From Plasmopara viticola (taxonomy: Eukaryota; Oomycota; Peronosporomycetes; Peronosporales; Peronosporaceae): DNA of 64,000 nt. The notes under the pieces are model-generated. The model was not told the origin of the DNA, searched no databases, and saw only the letters and a program-made list of their open reading frames with translations. The translations under genes and the position numbers were made by a program. Of this stretch, positions 44,560-57,168 are shown piece by piece. Position 1 is the first letter of the stretch. Each line of letters opens with the position of its first letter. The stretch spans positions 1 to 64,000 of the forward strand of contig MBPM02000193.1 in NCBI GenBank assembly GCA_001695595.3, read 5' to 3'.

Positions 44560-46760
44560 AAAGTTGAAACCTCAGGCCTTACCGGCTTGGACCCACAGTA
44601 GGCGGACTACTAGAGCCTGTGTTGATTTAGCCGTAATGCATAGACTTTGCTCAGAGAGGTCGAACGCCGTAAGGCAGCCGCGTTCTCTGGCTCATTAGAG
44701 CCAGCTACTTTTAAGCAGCACATACTACGCGTCCGACAGATGGGGATCCATATCCGATTCTTCAGAGGGTTTACGTTACAAACCCACCCGTGTAGGTTTG
44801 GTTCTGACTGCAAAGTGATAGCAGATATGACGAGGTCACATACTACCTTGCATTGAAGAAGCGCATGCGATGGTTCGGTGAACAACCGTTTGCTGATCCG
44901 ATCAATGGGTGCAATACAATCTATTTCTGTTTGGTTCCTACCTCTATAACTGTACAAGCGACTCACGGCACGAAAAGCAAAGACTTTATAACTTTCAATA
45001 TCCAAACGCCGACTAAGACGTCCGTTTTAGAGCTCAGAAGCTCGACTTTGTTGTAACGATACACTACGCTACTACAAAACAGGGGTCAATTCCGTTTCGT
45101 CCAATTTCTTCGCATTATTTGAGAGTTTGCAGCATCGATTAATCCCTAAACGTATTATAACAATTAACCTTTTAGCATTCCCATCCTAACGTTAGCTCGT
45201 ACGCTATGGTAGTATACGGTGTATCCCTTATTTCAAAGGATATTGGCTTAAAAATGATATATTCTATTCGATACAATAGGAAATGTACAATGAAAATTAC
45301 CCCTCTCATCGAAAGTTACTCGTATGATTTAATACAATTGAAACCATGCCATTTTTTATTACTTTGCAAACCGTCAAGTTTTTTTATTTCCCCATCAAAT
45401 AGTATTTGCTTAAGGCTTTAGTTTCGAATGATCGTTCTCCTTGAGACGGTTTAAAACAACTGTAGCACCATTCGTCGAAATCCTCTGCTCGTTTAAATCT
45501 CATGGTTTGCACTTCAAAAACAAGTTTGCTCGCTCAGCACCAAGTCATGTCACTAGTTGCATTTCCAGTGTTATGGAAAAATGCTCAAGAGCGTGATTTG
45601 AAAGGAATTGTCGACTTGCAGATGGCTGAGTTGCCCGTGCGGGGAGCTCAAGTAAAGGACTTGTTTCCACTGCTTAATGCAAAGATCAATGCTCAATCGC
45701 CAATTCCACGTCATGATCTTGAAGTGGAACGTTTACTTTTGTATGGCAATAACTGAGTCGTCTGCGGACGTTGGACGCGTTGATTCCCAAACTAGGAGGA
45801 AGTCCACGGTTTGTAGCCATCATGCGAGCGCATCCTCGAAGTGAGACGAGTGGCAGAATCTCGGTCTCGATCAAGACATTGACGGGGAAAAGACGCAGCT
45901 CACTTGTCACTTGTCGGACACTATTGGCCATCTCAAGAGTAAAATTGGGGTGAAGGAGCGCATAGCGGTAGACAAACAGATCCTTCTATTTGCGGGCAAA
46001 CGCTTGGAGGATCACCGCACACTTCGTTCGTACGGAATCAAGAGCCATAGTGATTTGTTTCTCGTTAAGAAACTACGGGGCGGTGGATGTCCACGGCGCA
46101 TTTTTGCCGATCTGTCGAACAATTCGATTCTAACGGAGCGTGAGTTTTCACGTGATGCTCCCGAATGGCGTATAGCATATCAAGGTCTCAACATTGAAGG
46201 CAGGTGTAAGAACGAAGAATGTGAGGCTTATCAGGAGATGGTGATCTGCCCCAAGCAATATGAAGCCTTTAATTTGATGGAGCATGATTATATTAAGTGC
46301 CCGATGTGTCGGACGAACGTGAAGCCGCGGGCTTGTGGCTTTTATAATTGTCTTTGGAAATATGAAGGAACGAAAACGAGTCAGGAGTGTTCACTCATTT
46401 CACCATGGAAAGAGGCCTTTGGCGAAAAGTATCATCGATTTGATGCTGATAAGAAGTATCATTTTGTCGAATGGGACAGTCTTTTGATTGTCGCGAAATG
46501 AAACGATGAGGATTCAACCGTCGCGTCACCCAGTGCTATGTCTACAGTCGAGCGTGTATGGTCAGTCACAGTCGACGAACAGTGCACGATTTGCTGGTGC
46601 AAGTTTGGCTCGAAGCGGCGGTGCGTTCCAACGACTATTGGCTGTGGCCACAGCTTTCATAAGGCCTGCATTAAGCAGTGGGTGGGATGGTGTGGAAAGA
46701 GTGGCGTCTTGGCAAGCTGTCCCATGTGTCGTAGAGAGGTGAAAGCTTGACGTTTCATTG
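44560..46760 (+). repeat. Duplicated segment, copy 2 (carries broken UBL-RING gene)
   Basis: Collinear with 37200-39400 (see there for anchor pairs). The preceding 44090-44560 is additionally similar to the start of the partial third copy at 52.74 kb. Confidence 0.85.
45502..46750 (+). pseudogene. UBL-RING paralogue disrupted by two 1-nt deletions and one stop
   Basis: Close in nucleotide sequence to the intact gene at 38169-39392. Three lesions are visible. A 1-nt deletion lies near 45747-45752, where the intact copy reads GGCACACAACTG and this one GGCAATAACTG. Another lies near 45885, where a G run is one shorter. An in-frame TGA is at 46499-46501, at the linker before the RING. The RING part (46553-46743) is well kept and differs from copy 1 by many conservative changes, with all eight zinc ligands present (CTIC, CGHSFHKAC, CPMC). 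Many substitutions relative to copy 1 indicate an old duplication. A truncated product from the ATG at 45911 would include the UBL but not the RING. Confidence 0.9.
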
Positions 46761-49700
46761 TGTTGATGTCGGAAATGAAGGTGACGGAGGTTCTTTCTAA
46801 CAAAATGACAAAACGCATTTTATTCAACTTGTGGTCTTCTCTAGTATAAGTATTTGTTTAGGAACTTTATAGTGAAGGCCCTGCCTGAGGTTGAGCGGGT
46901 TAATTGTTAGTACTCGAAGCAAATATATTAACAGGAACTGGGTCTGGCGGAAATATTAGGATGTTATTGCCATTCAACCTTGAAATTGTGGGTGACATAT
47001 ACATTGATAGTTAGGTAGTACTTACCTGTCACAATGAATATTTTATTGGCTTGACATTTCATAAATTTCGCTTTTCGTCGTTTTTATACTTTTACTCTGT
47101 AGAGACAACCACAACAAATGGTGGAATTACATTTTTGGACGTGATGCGATCGCGACGCGCCCCGAGCATACAAAGACATAATGGTAGCTACACATGATGA
47201 GTAAGCTTTTCTCGTACACTACGCTAGCCACTCGGTCAGAACACGATTTTATAGCTGGTGTTACATTATTCTGCAAATCGTAATTTCTAAGCTTTAAAAA
47301 ACCAAGATAATGATGTTGGCCACAGCTTTTCGTGGCTCGATTTAGTAACACATTTTGCCGCTAAATTGGTGTATGAGCAAGCAACGCGTAATTTCCAAGC
47401 CGGGTTTGAGCCCTGAACAAAGCACTTAGATAAGTAAAACCTAACATGTTGGATTAAGCGATGAGGTAAAAGCACTTTATTTTAGAAGATAGCGTGAAAA
47501 TCAGTTCTTGACAATTTTTCTGGCGTGCTACCGGTGTAAAAAGAATGTCAACGTCCAAGATCTGGTGTCTTAGTTCGCAAATATTCAAGTTGTTGACGCC
47601 TTGATCTATATGCTGCATACGCTTACGCAAATTTCAAATTGTTACTGCGCACTATATATCAAAAGATGCGTGACTAGAAACGCGATTGGAATTTCTTACG
47701 GTTGGAATGGCCCTTTTGGCTTGTCAAATTAACGCCACAAAAAATGCACTAATTCGTCTGTCGGGAATATTCACTAATGTGCGTTACTATTACGGTTATT
47801 AGACAGACCGAGAGCTCTTAAGCAGGCTGCACTCGTGCAGTATTTTAAAATTTGCGCTGCTTTTTTAGCGTTCAATAGAAGCTTAGTACACAAGTACCCA
47901 AAATAGTCGTAAATGTTTTTCTTAGTCCCAAAGATTGAGTCTACAGCTCATTTTTTCTCAAAAGCAGACTATACCAAGACTTTGACGAGTCGTTTGAGAG
48001 TACCTATTGAGCGGGAAGCTCTGCGTGTTGAAATAAAATAGCCGGCAAGCATTACGTATAGAGATTAAGAAGTGATAAGATAGCTCAATCTCGTTTGAAA
48101 CATGTATTTTGTATTTAAGTTAGTAGAACGTGTACAACTTCTGACAGCAGCGCGTGCTACATGTCTTGTTTTGTACAATATAAAGCGCTTGCATTGTGGC
48201 CGCCATAGCCATTATGCCAGAGCAAGTGTGACTGCAGTTTGCTTCATTCTTAAAGCGAGTACAACCCACAAACTTTGCCGCATAGTTACTATTTGTGCAA
48301 GTATTTAATAGCCCTTATATTTGCAAGGTCTTTGAGTTTATCTCTGAATTTCCCCGCCGGTATAACCATAGTACTCTTTCTGATATGAGTTAAGTGGACC
48401 CTTAAAACATCACGTGATTTGTATTACACAACATGGTATAGCCACCAAAGAGTGCGACCAAAGCTGGGTTTGCGCATTCTCGCTATACGAACCGTCGAAT
48501 CCGTAAGGCCAGTCTTTTCTGTAGAACTTTCATTCTACTGTACATTAGCGTTTAAGCATATGCGCTTCCCAAAACCCCCTGTATCCGTTAAATGGGCTTC
48601 ACAACTCTTTTAAAGCCCAGAGTACAAGTTATTTGGCTACTTTGTCGACCGCACTTAATGCATCGCTGGGGCCTAAATCAGACTGCATTCTCAATGCTCA
48701 AGCTAAGCACATAGAGACCATATATCCTGCGCTAAGCCGCCAGCTAAGAATTTATTTGAGAGCAGAGCACATACGCGCCACGCGTGCCGATCACTCTCTC
48801 TTGTAAGGTGATACGACCAATTCCTCACTGTCAACTATGATTCGCCATTCTAGGCATTTGAGGTTGGAAAAAGTAAGCACTCACGCGACAACGTTTGAGC
48901 CCAACTAATGATCCAGCGGCTCAAACAATAGTCCAAATAGTCCATAGGGACTCTTAAGTGATACTCTGCATATACTGGGCGGATTAAAAACACACGCTCC
49001 CAGCACCGTAGGTTGCACACCGCGCTCTGCATCTATACCATTCTCCAATCCAGCGCTTATGCAGGATGAACCAAAACTCGTAATTTAGAACAGTGATAAA
49101 GAGCAAGAGCATGAGGTACATTCACAGCAGAATAAATGTCGCTTAAATTTATACTTTGGGCTAACAGTATGCATATCCCAACAAGTCGACTGTGGTCGCC
49201 TGAGCGGCTACGCCGTGTACCATGAGTGTTTGAAGCTTAGGGTCTCCGGCCTCGACGAATGCTCAGCGCGTTGCACAAGCACCTATTAAGCCATGTTCTT
49301 AGCTTTGCACGAATTGTTTTGCTTACTACCATGATTGTTGAGCGGCTTTGAATAGCAGAGACTTGGTTCTGGTACAGCATGCCGCAATGGCTGTACGAAT
49401 ATCTATAAACAAAAAGATAGCTTAGGTGTATCGGCAACAAATTTTGATGTGGTGGACCGACCCCTTAGCCGCAGAAAAAGTGATGTAAGTCTCAGTGCAT
49501 TTTTTGATCTGTCTTCCAAGATGGTACAATACTTTCTAGGCCGCGGGCGAAATAATTCGGATCTGGAGGAGAATGTCGAAGTGCTTTGTAAGCGTAGTGT
49601 ACAAAGCGTAGTCGCATCAAAAGATGCTGGGCATTACGATAAACCGGCTACGACGTTGAGGCAAGCTTGCCGAAGTTATTCCGCGAGCTCTCGGAGTTAA

Positions 49701-50451
49701 CATAAAATTCGGCTTGACCCTAGCGACGGCATCGAACGAAAATGCTTACGAAGTGCGGCCTTTTCCGATCTTTACAAAATGTAATACGGACTACGGTTAC
49801 GTTCGCCAAACGCTGGTCGCCAATGATGTAGCTATTATTGTGCCCCATGATGCCGGGACATCCTCCTTTTCTCATTCTTTTCGTAATGCGTCTGCCTATG
49901 TCATAACATGCACTCAATTACGCAAATTGAGGTTTCCAACTTCTGTTCCACTGATCTCGATACTTAATGTGTGGTCGCATCGTCCTGCAATCCAGTCGCT
50001 CAACTCGCGCCCCTACAGACTTAGGATGTGTCACTTCGTGCCCTGTATCAGATATTGGTGGTTCGTCTGCCGTTTCGTTGGCTCCATATGACACAGCGCC
50101 AACTCGCATAGATCATGCTACGGCTTACGTAAGCCCACACAGATCCCTGAGAATCCTTAGTTTTCTCTTTGAAATATTAAGCGTATACGGTTAGCCTCTT
50201 TTGGCTGTAAACTTACACGTCTAATGACGCGCGCGAACATTTAGTCTTAGAAAAATCAGTCGCTATATCGATAAGTACATTATTCTCACTAAGCAGCGTT
50301 AAATTTCAATGCAAAATTTTCCCTTGTTGATTTTTATTTTTCGGTCAGAACATTTTCAAAGATCTTAGGCATATACCATGAAGGATATAAAGTTTCGCCT
50401 TATCCTGTTTTACTGTCAGGAAGCTGCCCGGCTGTTTCTCTTTCATTTAGT
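46761..50451. other. gene-poor spacer, nothing recognised
   Basis: Short frames on both strands (up to 125 codons, plus, 49714-50091) show no domain. Being upstream in space of the minus-strand Gypsy integrase, the part from about 49.4 kb may be the decayed 3' end of that element (C-terminal pol or LTR), but no LTR was identified. Confidence 0.4.
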
Positions 50452-51600
50452 CTAAAGCTCCAAGACAGTAGTATCATTACAACACGTAAACCAGCAAATC
50501 CATCCATAAAGAACGTCGTGTAGCCTCTTGATGCGTTTCAGTGCACACACAGTGGGGCAATTTATTCTGCTTCGACACCTTGGCGTATTCGTGTACGCAC
50601 TGGAATACACGCCTTTCATGACGCAATTAACTCGCTCAGTCTGACTATTGGTGTTCGCGAGGTCCGTTGTTGATATCTCCAGCTGCCCTTGCAATGCCCT
50701 TCTTAGTATGTCCCGGAAAAGGGGATATCTGGCCGAGGAAAATGACCATATGAAAGTATTCTGTCTAAAAAAACGATTGAGAAATTGCGCCGCTGTTCCA
50801 ACGTTAGCGTCGACTACGTATAGCACAGCCGCTATCGGATTAACTACAGTACCAAGGTCGAGTATTTGATACATACGAGTAGACTGACGGTGGTGCAAAA
50901 TCGTCGACAAGCTTGCCAACGAAGCGGCAAAGTTTCAACACTGGATACACTTTGCACGTGCAAATTAAACTTTCCAGCTTGAGTCAAAGCTTACTAAGCG
51001 ATAAGTCCGCTTCCGACCAGAAATATTACCAGGCGGGATTCCTTAAGCCTCCTAAGATACAAGACTAAAAAAGACCCGTACAAAGAAACAGTTGACGTGG
51101 TACAAAGCTGAAATACAACAGCTCAATATCAATCTAGAGCCGGTAAAGTCTCGCACTTAACTGTGTCGACAACTTGTTGCCTGATCTTGAAACTGATCGC
51201 TTTGAAAAACGTTAATAGAGCTACATACATGTCATTTCGCGCGTACACGCCACAAAGTATGTACGATTCAGATGAGGCTACACGTGTGAAATGATCTAAT
51301 CCAAGTCTGAATGCATCGGTCAAAGCATTTTGTTTTACAGGCTGGTACTTTACCTCGAAGTACTTCGTAAGAAGTGGATGCACCTCGCCACGAGAGATAA
51401 ACGGATTGTTAGCAGCGCGAAGTGGCGCATGATTGGTGTAAATTTAAATGACTTATAGCCTAGCAAGTGAAAATTTATTTGACGAGAGCCCACTTTATCG
51501 CAAGCAACTTTTTCCCTGATCGACAAAGCGCTTCTCAGCATGATAAGACTAGCGATATTCGAGCGCAATCACTTGTTGAATTTTGCTTGCAATGTTCCGG
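50452..51600 (-). pseudogene. Ty3/Gypsy pol remnant: RNase H then integrase
   Basis: On the minus strand the RNase H end is seen first: LLGYKSFKF near 51455 and FEVKYQPVKQNALTDAF near 51330-51355, matching the F-x-V-x-YxPGKxNxxADALSRR block. The integrase core follows: TAAQFLNRFFRQNTF near 50790, then LEISTTDLANTNSQTERVNC near 50680, matching L-x-MSTA-x-HPQTDGQTERVN. A degraded NxVHxASxGxTPFF-like segment follows. Stops and shifts separate the blocks. The 155-codon frame 50452-50919 is just the best-kept integrase part. A LINE fragment interrupts the sequence further right (51900). Confidence 0.8.
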
Positions 51601-51899
51601 TATCTTTGGCAAAATCTTCGACGATGTAATCACCTTTTGCTGTTACAGTATCAAGCGGCCTTAACTATGATGGGATAGCTCCTTCTTTATCTAATGATAA
51701 TGCTTGCAAGGCGTCTGAGCATATATTCCCTCGAGTCATGAAGCCATCGATACAGAAGAGTGTACGTATGCATGTAACCTTGCCAAAGCCTACGACAGCG
51801 TGTTACGACCAGCTTCAAACACCAGTTTAAAATTGGTCGAATTTTTTCAGCGTAATTAAATAAATTTTACAGCCCGATTAATAGGCTGACTCATATGGT

Positions 51900-52219
51900 A
51901 ATGTAATGTATCGCGTTATCGCGTTGCCAAGTTATGCACGTGCTAGGCTCAGTCTGGCTAGTCCACGGCATAGAGTGGTGTCCGCATACGTCGGGTCTCG
52001 TTCGGCGGGCAGTGCAGCCAGCACCGAGGTCGTGAGGGTCTTCCATTATTTTGCTTAGCTCTGACTTGGTAAGAGCCCAGGTGGCGCCCGGTGCTGGAGA
52101 CCGTCGCGTCGAGGGTGAGACTCGTTAGAGACCTGCAGATGCCCGAGAGCACCTGCCCGAAGCGCGCGAGCATTCAGCCCCCGCGCTTGGAAGGAGGGCG
52201 TCACCCCAACCTTTTCCAA
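51900..52219 (-). mobile_element. Second, strongly deleted LINE copy with 15-bp TSD
   Basis: This 320-bp element shares both ends with the LINE at 19120-20264 (3' end ATGTAATGTATCGCGTTATCG on the plus strand; 5' end GGCGTCACCCCAACCTTTTCC). It joins three separate internal pieces, with joints near 52045, 52080 and 52090. The duplication GCTGACTCATATGGT flanks it at 51885-51899 and 52220-52234. It has no coding capacity and must have been moved by an intact relative, or was deleted after insertion. Confidence 0.9.
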
Positions 52220-52739
52220 GCTGACTCATATGGTGTAGAATAAAAAACAAAGTCGTAAGCTTGATTATAAGCTAATTTATTAAGCGATTTTTTTCATGAC
52301 CTCCGCTAAGATAATTTTCGAGGAATTGTAGCATAAAGTACAGCTTGGGCTTGCAACTACGTTTACATAACGATCGCATTTGAGCCAAGCTTGGTCCTTT
52401 GCAATAACTCTGTATACTTCGTGTTCTGCCAATTGATTAGCACACCGTATCGAGCGATTCTTGTGGTAGTTAGTTAACAAATATTGAATAGGATATTTTA
52501 CCTAGCAAATTTAATTTTGCTTCAAATTTTTATATAAAGCTTGTTGAAATGAAACGAATTACCTCGTTTGTAGCCACTACAACGTTTACTTGCGGTGTGC
52601 CCTACCGTCGGATTTCTTGTCGTAAGTGACAATAGCAATTTTTATAAATGGTAGCAACATGCAGCTATAAAGAAGGCGACTCGTTTGCTTTTCTTCGTTG
52701 TATCCTATGCAGCGGTTTGTGATTTGCTTGGTATCGCTT

Positions 52740-53420
52740 GAAATCATTGGGACTCGATCTGAGACAGCGAGATCATATTCGAGGTCCGAAGGTCAAGGAG
52801 CTGTCCTTCTACGGCTATCAGGGAGAGCGAGCTCACCGGGGGCTCAATTTCTCTCACAGATAAACATTTTTCTATTTCCTGCAGTTCAGAGAGTTGATCG
52901 CAAGGCGAGCCTTTAATTTAATTTCAAAACTTTTTTGCCTATTTTCAAAAAGCGTGAGCGCGGTGCCCTATAAAGGTTACCGAAAGAAACGTTGTTTTTA
53001 AGTGCTCCTAGACCGACCTATAGATAAAGTTGTGCAATTGCCACACGCATCTAATTATACATAATGAATGCTGCTTCAATTGCATCTCTACATTCTTTAA
53101 GGAAAAAAAATTGAGCCTTCACTAGCGTACGCCCTTCGGTAGGCGATAATGCCGGGGCCACCTAAATCTGTACTACCTCGCCTCGTAGCATAGAATATGC
53201 TCGAATACTTTAAACGCCGTGACGCGTTGCAGCTGCTTAGTACTGTTAATACATCCGCCTCCTTAGGTCCAATTAAGCCGGCACGGCTTTTCGGGCAGCG
53301 CATAGTGCGCATTTAGTAGAAGGGGATCCAGAACGGATCGTTCAAAGAATTCAGGACTCTAGTCTCCCCGTGTAGGCCTATAAGTGACTGGAAAGGGCTA
53401 CAAGGTATGACGGGGTTAAA
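52740..53420 (+). repeat. Partial third copy of the UBL-RING upstream segment
   Basis: Similarity to 44110-44840 is recognisable from AAGGTCAAGGAGCTGT (52790; AAGGTTAAGGAGCTGT at 44127) through the CGCCGT/GATCCA landmarks to GGTATGACGGGGT (53403; compare 37438). The gene portion is missing. The block is more diverged than copies 1 and 2. Confidence 0.6.
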
Positions 53421-54356
53421 ATGCACTATGCGCAGAGGTGGCAAGCACGAAAATATACGAGCAACCGGTATGAAATTATTCCTTAACACGGGGTCAAGAA
53501 GATTCAAGTGTGCACAAAAATGCGCAAGAATGCAAATCAAAATCTTTTCAAGCGACTGCATTGACTTTGACATAATGTACTACTTCGATAGTTGTCTCGT
53601 GAGAACTTGCCGCTTATTCTGTCGACACTTTTGTAAAATCAAAACTAAGTAATGTAATTGGTTTTGATAGGCGTCAAAAAGAGTTCTTAAATGCACACCA
53701 ATGCACAGGTTGAGCAGGCTTGACTCCTTCGCACTGCCCTGCCGTGCCACTTGAGGCAAAGCTTTTGTATACCATCGCATATGAAGAAGGGTTAAGTACT
53801 TGTGGATTAAACGCAAAAGCTCGAAAGTATGTAAGGGATCGTGGCAATACGCTCCAAAGACACTGATCGTGAAACGCTCTTTCCAACTTTTTCTCTCGAT
53901 TACACTCATAAACTCTACTCTTAAAACGAATGCTGCTCACTACACCCAGTTTGCGTCACAGAAGCAACTGGATTTGGTCATGGTTGTATGACAAACGATA
54001 TTTATTAATTAAGGTGGCTTTGATAGAGTAATACATTCGGGATGGATCGCAATCGAACACATGTTGCTTCAAGGTTGTACGAAAGAAACAAAGCCCCAAA
54101 AGGTTTCGACCCTCCAAGTCGTGCAAATTATATCTTTCGCTGCTAAAAATTGCCATTTTTCTCTGTTCGACAATAACTATAAAATCGGCACAAACACTAA
54201 GACCACCGCCTTTCATGACGCCTCAACCATCGAAAACGCGCGACCGTGTGGTACTTCTCACAATTTGCTTTCAACAAGGCTTTGCCAAAGTTCCTCGTCC
54301 CAGTTTGCACTTCCAAATCGTACCCCCTGCCAATACTTATCAACAGTCGTACCCTT
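53421..54356. other. spacer, no gene seen
   Basis: Short frames on both strands, none with a domain. It ends at the stop codon of the minus-strand glycosyltransferase. 52235-52739, left of the third repeat copy, is likewise featureless. Confidence 0.4.
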
Positions 54357-55702
54357 TCAGTCGCCATCAATGAAATCACACGTCGCCAGCGTTCCAAGCG
54401 TCTTCATGCGAGCATGTTCATAAAACACGCGTCGACGGGCAAGTACCGCGACCACCTCCTCGGGTACCGGCCGGGCCTGCACGCCCGGTTGACACCCCAT
54501 GGGCCACTCCTGCCCTCCGTCATTCGTCACGCCAGGCAACGTCCGTTTTCGACGTGAAGTCACTTGCAACGTTGCATGCCACTTTTCCACCAATGTTGCA
54601 TCCTTTCGTGTCTTATTTCCATGCCACACATCAATCACGTAGAAAAGCTCGGGGTGCTCGTCTTTGATTGGCAGATACTGCGCAAGACTGCCACACTTTG
54701 CCTCCGTTGGCCTCGAGAGCACGACACTGGGTCCCCACGGCGAGAAGACGTACTCTTGGCGTGCGAGTTCATACGCTAGCCAATACACTTCGTGCTCTTG
54801 ATTCGAAAAGACGTGATGGAACCGCTCGTCCGTCATGAGCCACCACAGGGCATCCATGGCGTGGCCCACACGGGTTTTGTCGACAAGGACGATCGACGCT
54901 GTGCCGTGGTACCTTGGTACGCAAAAGATTGTTCCAATTGCAGACTTGGTGCAAACCCGTCTTTGACATGGAGGCTCGTGTAGTCGAAATTGTAGAGCAG
55001 CGTCGTTAAGTAGGAGAGATTGGGTTCGACCTGGTAGTTGAAATATTCGTCTTTTTGGACCGGCTGATTGTAATAGAGGGTGGTTCCAGTGGTTTGGTAC
55101 CCGTCCGTGGTTCGTAATGTTGCGGGATCTTGCATAAAAATGGCACTGACGTCCAGTACCATCACTTCGGGGACCGTCGAGTGGTACAGTGCCAAAGGTT
55201 TAAGCCACGAATTCTGAAAGTGCATTGCAATCTCGTGGGTCAAGGTACCGTTTTTCACATAGTAGGAACACACATCAATAATCTCTAAATTGGCATCAGC
55301 GTCAAGGAGTTGGGCCTGTGACGTGCGCGACAAGTCTTCTGGAAAGCAGTGGTACACCTGGATGAGGTCGTGGTTACCCATACACCGTAACTCGCGGACG
55401 AGGGATAATCCCATGGGTACATCACGATCGTGTAGACAGAGTATGATAGCTTGATCACGGTGGTCAAATAGTGTACCGTATGCGTGGAACACCAGCGGGA
55501 ACCTGGACAGCAACAGACTTGACAGGGCCACGGTTGCGATGCAGAGCGCAATGAAGAGCCCAACGCGACGTACGAGCCACGAGCGGACTCGCAAAGGTTT
55601 GCGAGATGATGAGAGATGGATTTTGCCTGCATCTAGATCGTTGTGGTCGAAGGAAGCTGTGACCGCGGGCAATGAGCGCGACTTGAGCATGACATGAAGC
55701 AT
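54357..55702 (-). pseudogene. MNN1-like (GT71) Golgi glycosyltransferase, one frameshift
   Basis: The start is the ATG at 55700-55702; the open frame extends to a TTG 7 codons upstream. A short basic cytosolic tail is followed by one hydrophobic segment at about 47-67 (VGLFIALCIATVALSSLLL), giving a type II Golgi topology. The lumenal domain has features of alpha-mannosyltransferases: IILCLHDRDVPMGLSLVREL, then PEVMVLDVSAIFMQDP at the donor-site position, where an Asp-x-Asp is expected but Asp-Val-Ser is present, and GYQTTGTTLYYN. Near 54925 the frame shifts by one base. The next frame continues DALWWLMTDERFHHVFSNQE and PWGPSVV to TGA at 54357-54359. The region is clearly GC-richer than its surroundings. 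The shift may be a true lesion or a sequence error; the altered DxD favours decay. Confidence 0.78.
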
Positions 55703-56491
55703 AAAAGGTGAAGCACTTTCCAATGGTTTTCTATGCAGCTTTATTCCTGCTTATAAAACAGCGATAGCTCTTACTTCTTTTTCTTCTTCGTCGTCACCGT
55801 CATCATCATCAATTGGCGCTTTTGTCGCGTGATCGACGGTTTAAGTAACTTCAAAGTCGAGATTGTGTTGCATCTCTGACACGTTTAAAAGAAGAGTAGA
55901 AGAAAGAAGAGAATGCTACCACAAGCAAGTCCATTACAGCAAAAGTTGATGTTTGTCGTCAAAATCCAGTCTAATGCCGTTGTAGGCTAAGTCACGCGAT
56001 ACTATGCAGAAGTGTGCGACACAAACAAATGACACACCGAGTCGTGTGGTCGGGCTGCTAGCAAATCAACCCAATAATGGCAATCTTAATTTATCAAAAA
56101 ATTGGCAAAACTTTATGTTGGCACGGTTATGCTAATAGAGGCGATCGCTATCTGCGATGGGTTGGCGCTCTCGACTATGCAGTATCGATGGGTTGTAGCA
56201 CTTTTCTTTCTCTTTAACCGGCGCAAGGATTTATAGCACATCTAACAATAGTCTAGCCTCAGTAATAAGGATCCAGGATGGGCGTAGTCTGTTGCTTTTT
56301 CATTTGTAAGCGTAACGCAGAACGGTATTTTCACCCATGCTTACCTTTTATTTAGTCATCACTACATAATATATGCATTCCATATGCGCTACTGTATGAT
56401 GATATATTTTTAATCTAATGTTTTACATGGTGTACGATGACATTACACGAACGGAGCTGCGGCTAGCGACGGCTTTAGGGTTTGACTTATA
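55703..56491. other. spacer upstream of the glycosyltransferase
   Basis: No ORF is supported. On the minus strand, 55740-55850 reads as an acidic stretch (DDDDGDDEEEKE) followed by a stop, which could be the C-terminal tail of a decayed gene, but nothing upstream supports it. The target duplication GACTTATA of the next element occupies 56484-56491. Confidence 0.4.
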
Positions 56492-57160
56492 GGGAGCCGC
56501 TAGCTTCCACCCAGTTTTCGCTAACTTCCACCCAGTCTGCGATTATATAAAACTCCTAACCCCAATACACAACGGTGAATGGCTACAGTTGCCCAAAAAT
56601 AAATCTAAGGAATGTAAACTCCAACGAGATAGCGCATCGCATTGTCATCTCTTACTCAACGCCCACCAAAACGCACATTTCTAACGTCAAGACACTTCAG
56701 CTTTGACAATCTTCACAATGAACTGCCTCTAAATATTTCAGAGCATACCTACGGCAGTTTGAAAGAGGCACGCGATACGCTTGACAACCTATTGCTGATT
56801 GAAGAATTTTACGTGGCCACCTGAGGTTACTGCGCAGCATCTAGAGGAGCTGGAAGCATTGACGGAAGTGAATAACGGGTAATGACGGTGGTGTCAAGGC
56901 ACACGCTAACTCTGTCTGGAGGCATTGTTAACCTGCGTTAGAATTTATGCTCTTATTGGTCCTCAAATAACTGAGTTTTCCTCTCTCAAAGTGACTACAG
57001 CAGATTGTGCATTCAAATTGACATGGGAAAAAAGTAGATTCGAGAAAAGCTGCCTTTTGTATATTTTGTCACAATAGAGGCATTTATAGCCAATCACCGT
57101 TGTGTATTGGGGCAGACTGGGTGGAAGTTAGCGAAAACTGGGTGGAAGTTAGCGGCTCCC
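56492..57160. mobile_element. 669-bp inverted-repeat DNA transposon (MITE-like) with 8-bp TSD
   Basis: Terminal inverted repeats of 49 bp (48 matching) begin GGGAGCCGCTARCTTCCACC and contain the motif CTAACTTCCACCCAG twice. Beyond a 20-bp insertion on the left, the repeat continues with CCCCAATACACAACGGTGA. GACTTATA is duplicated at 56484-56491 and 57161-57168. Eight-base duplications fit hAT-like elements; Mutator-like elements (8-10) are an alternative. Inside is a 60-codon frame (56642-56824: SLKEARDTLDNLLLIEEFYV), continuing in another frame as VTAQHLEELEALTEVNNG, probably remnants of an internal gene. No transposase domain is present, so movement would need a helper element. Confidence 0.9.
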
Positions 57161-57168
57161 GACTTATA

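Noticed and set aside
50452..50919. 155-codon minus frame as a stand-alone gene
   Set aside because: It is the best-kept part of a Gypsy integrase, including the QTERVN motif.
54246..54557. 103-codon plus-strand frame
   Set aside because: Antisense to the 3' part of the glycosyltransferase.
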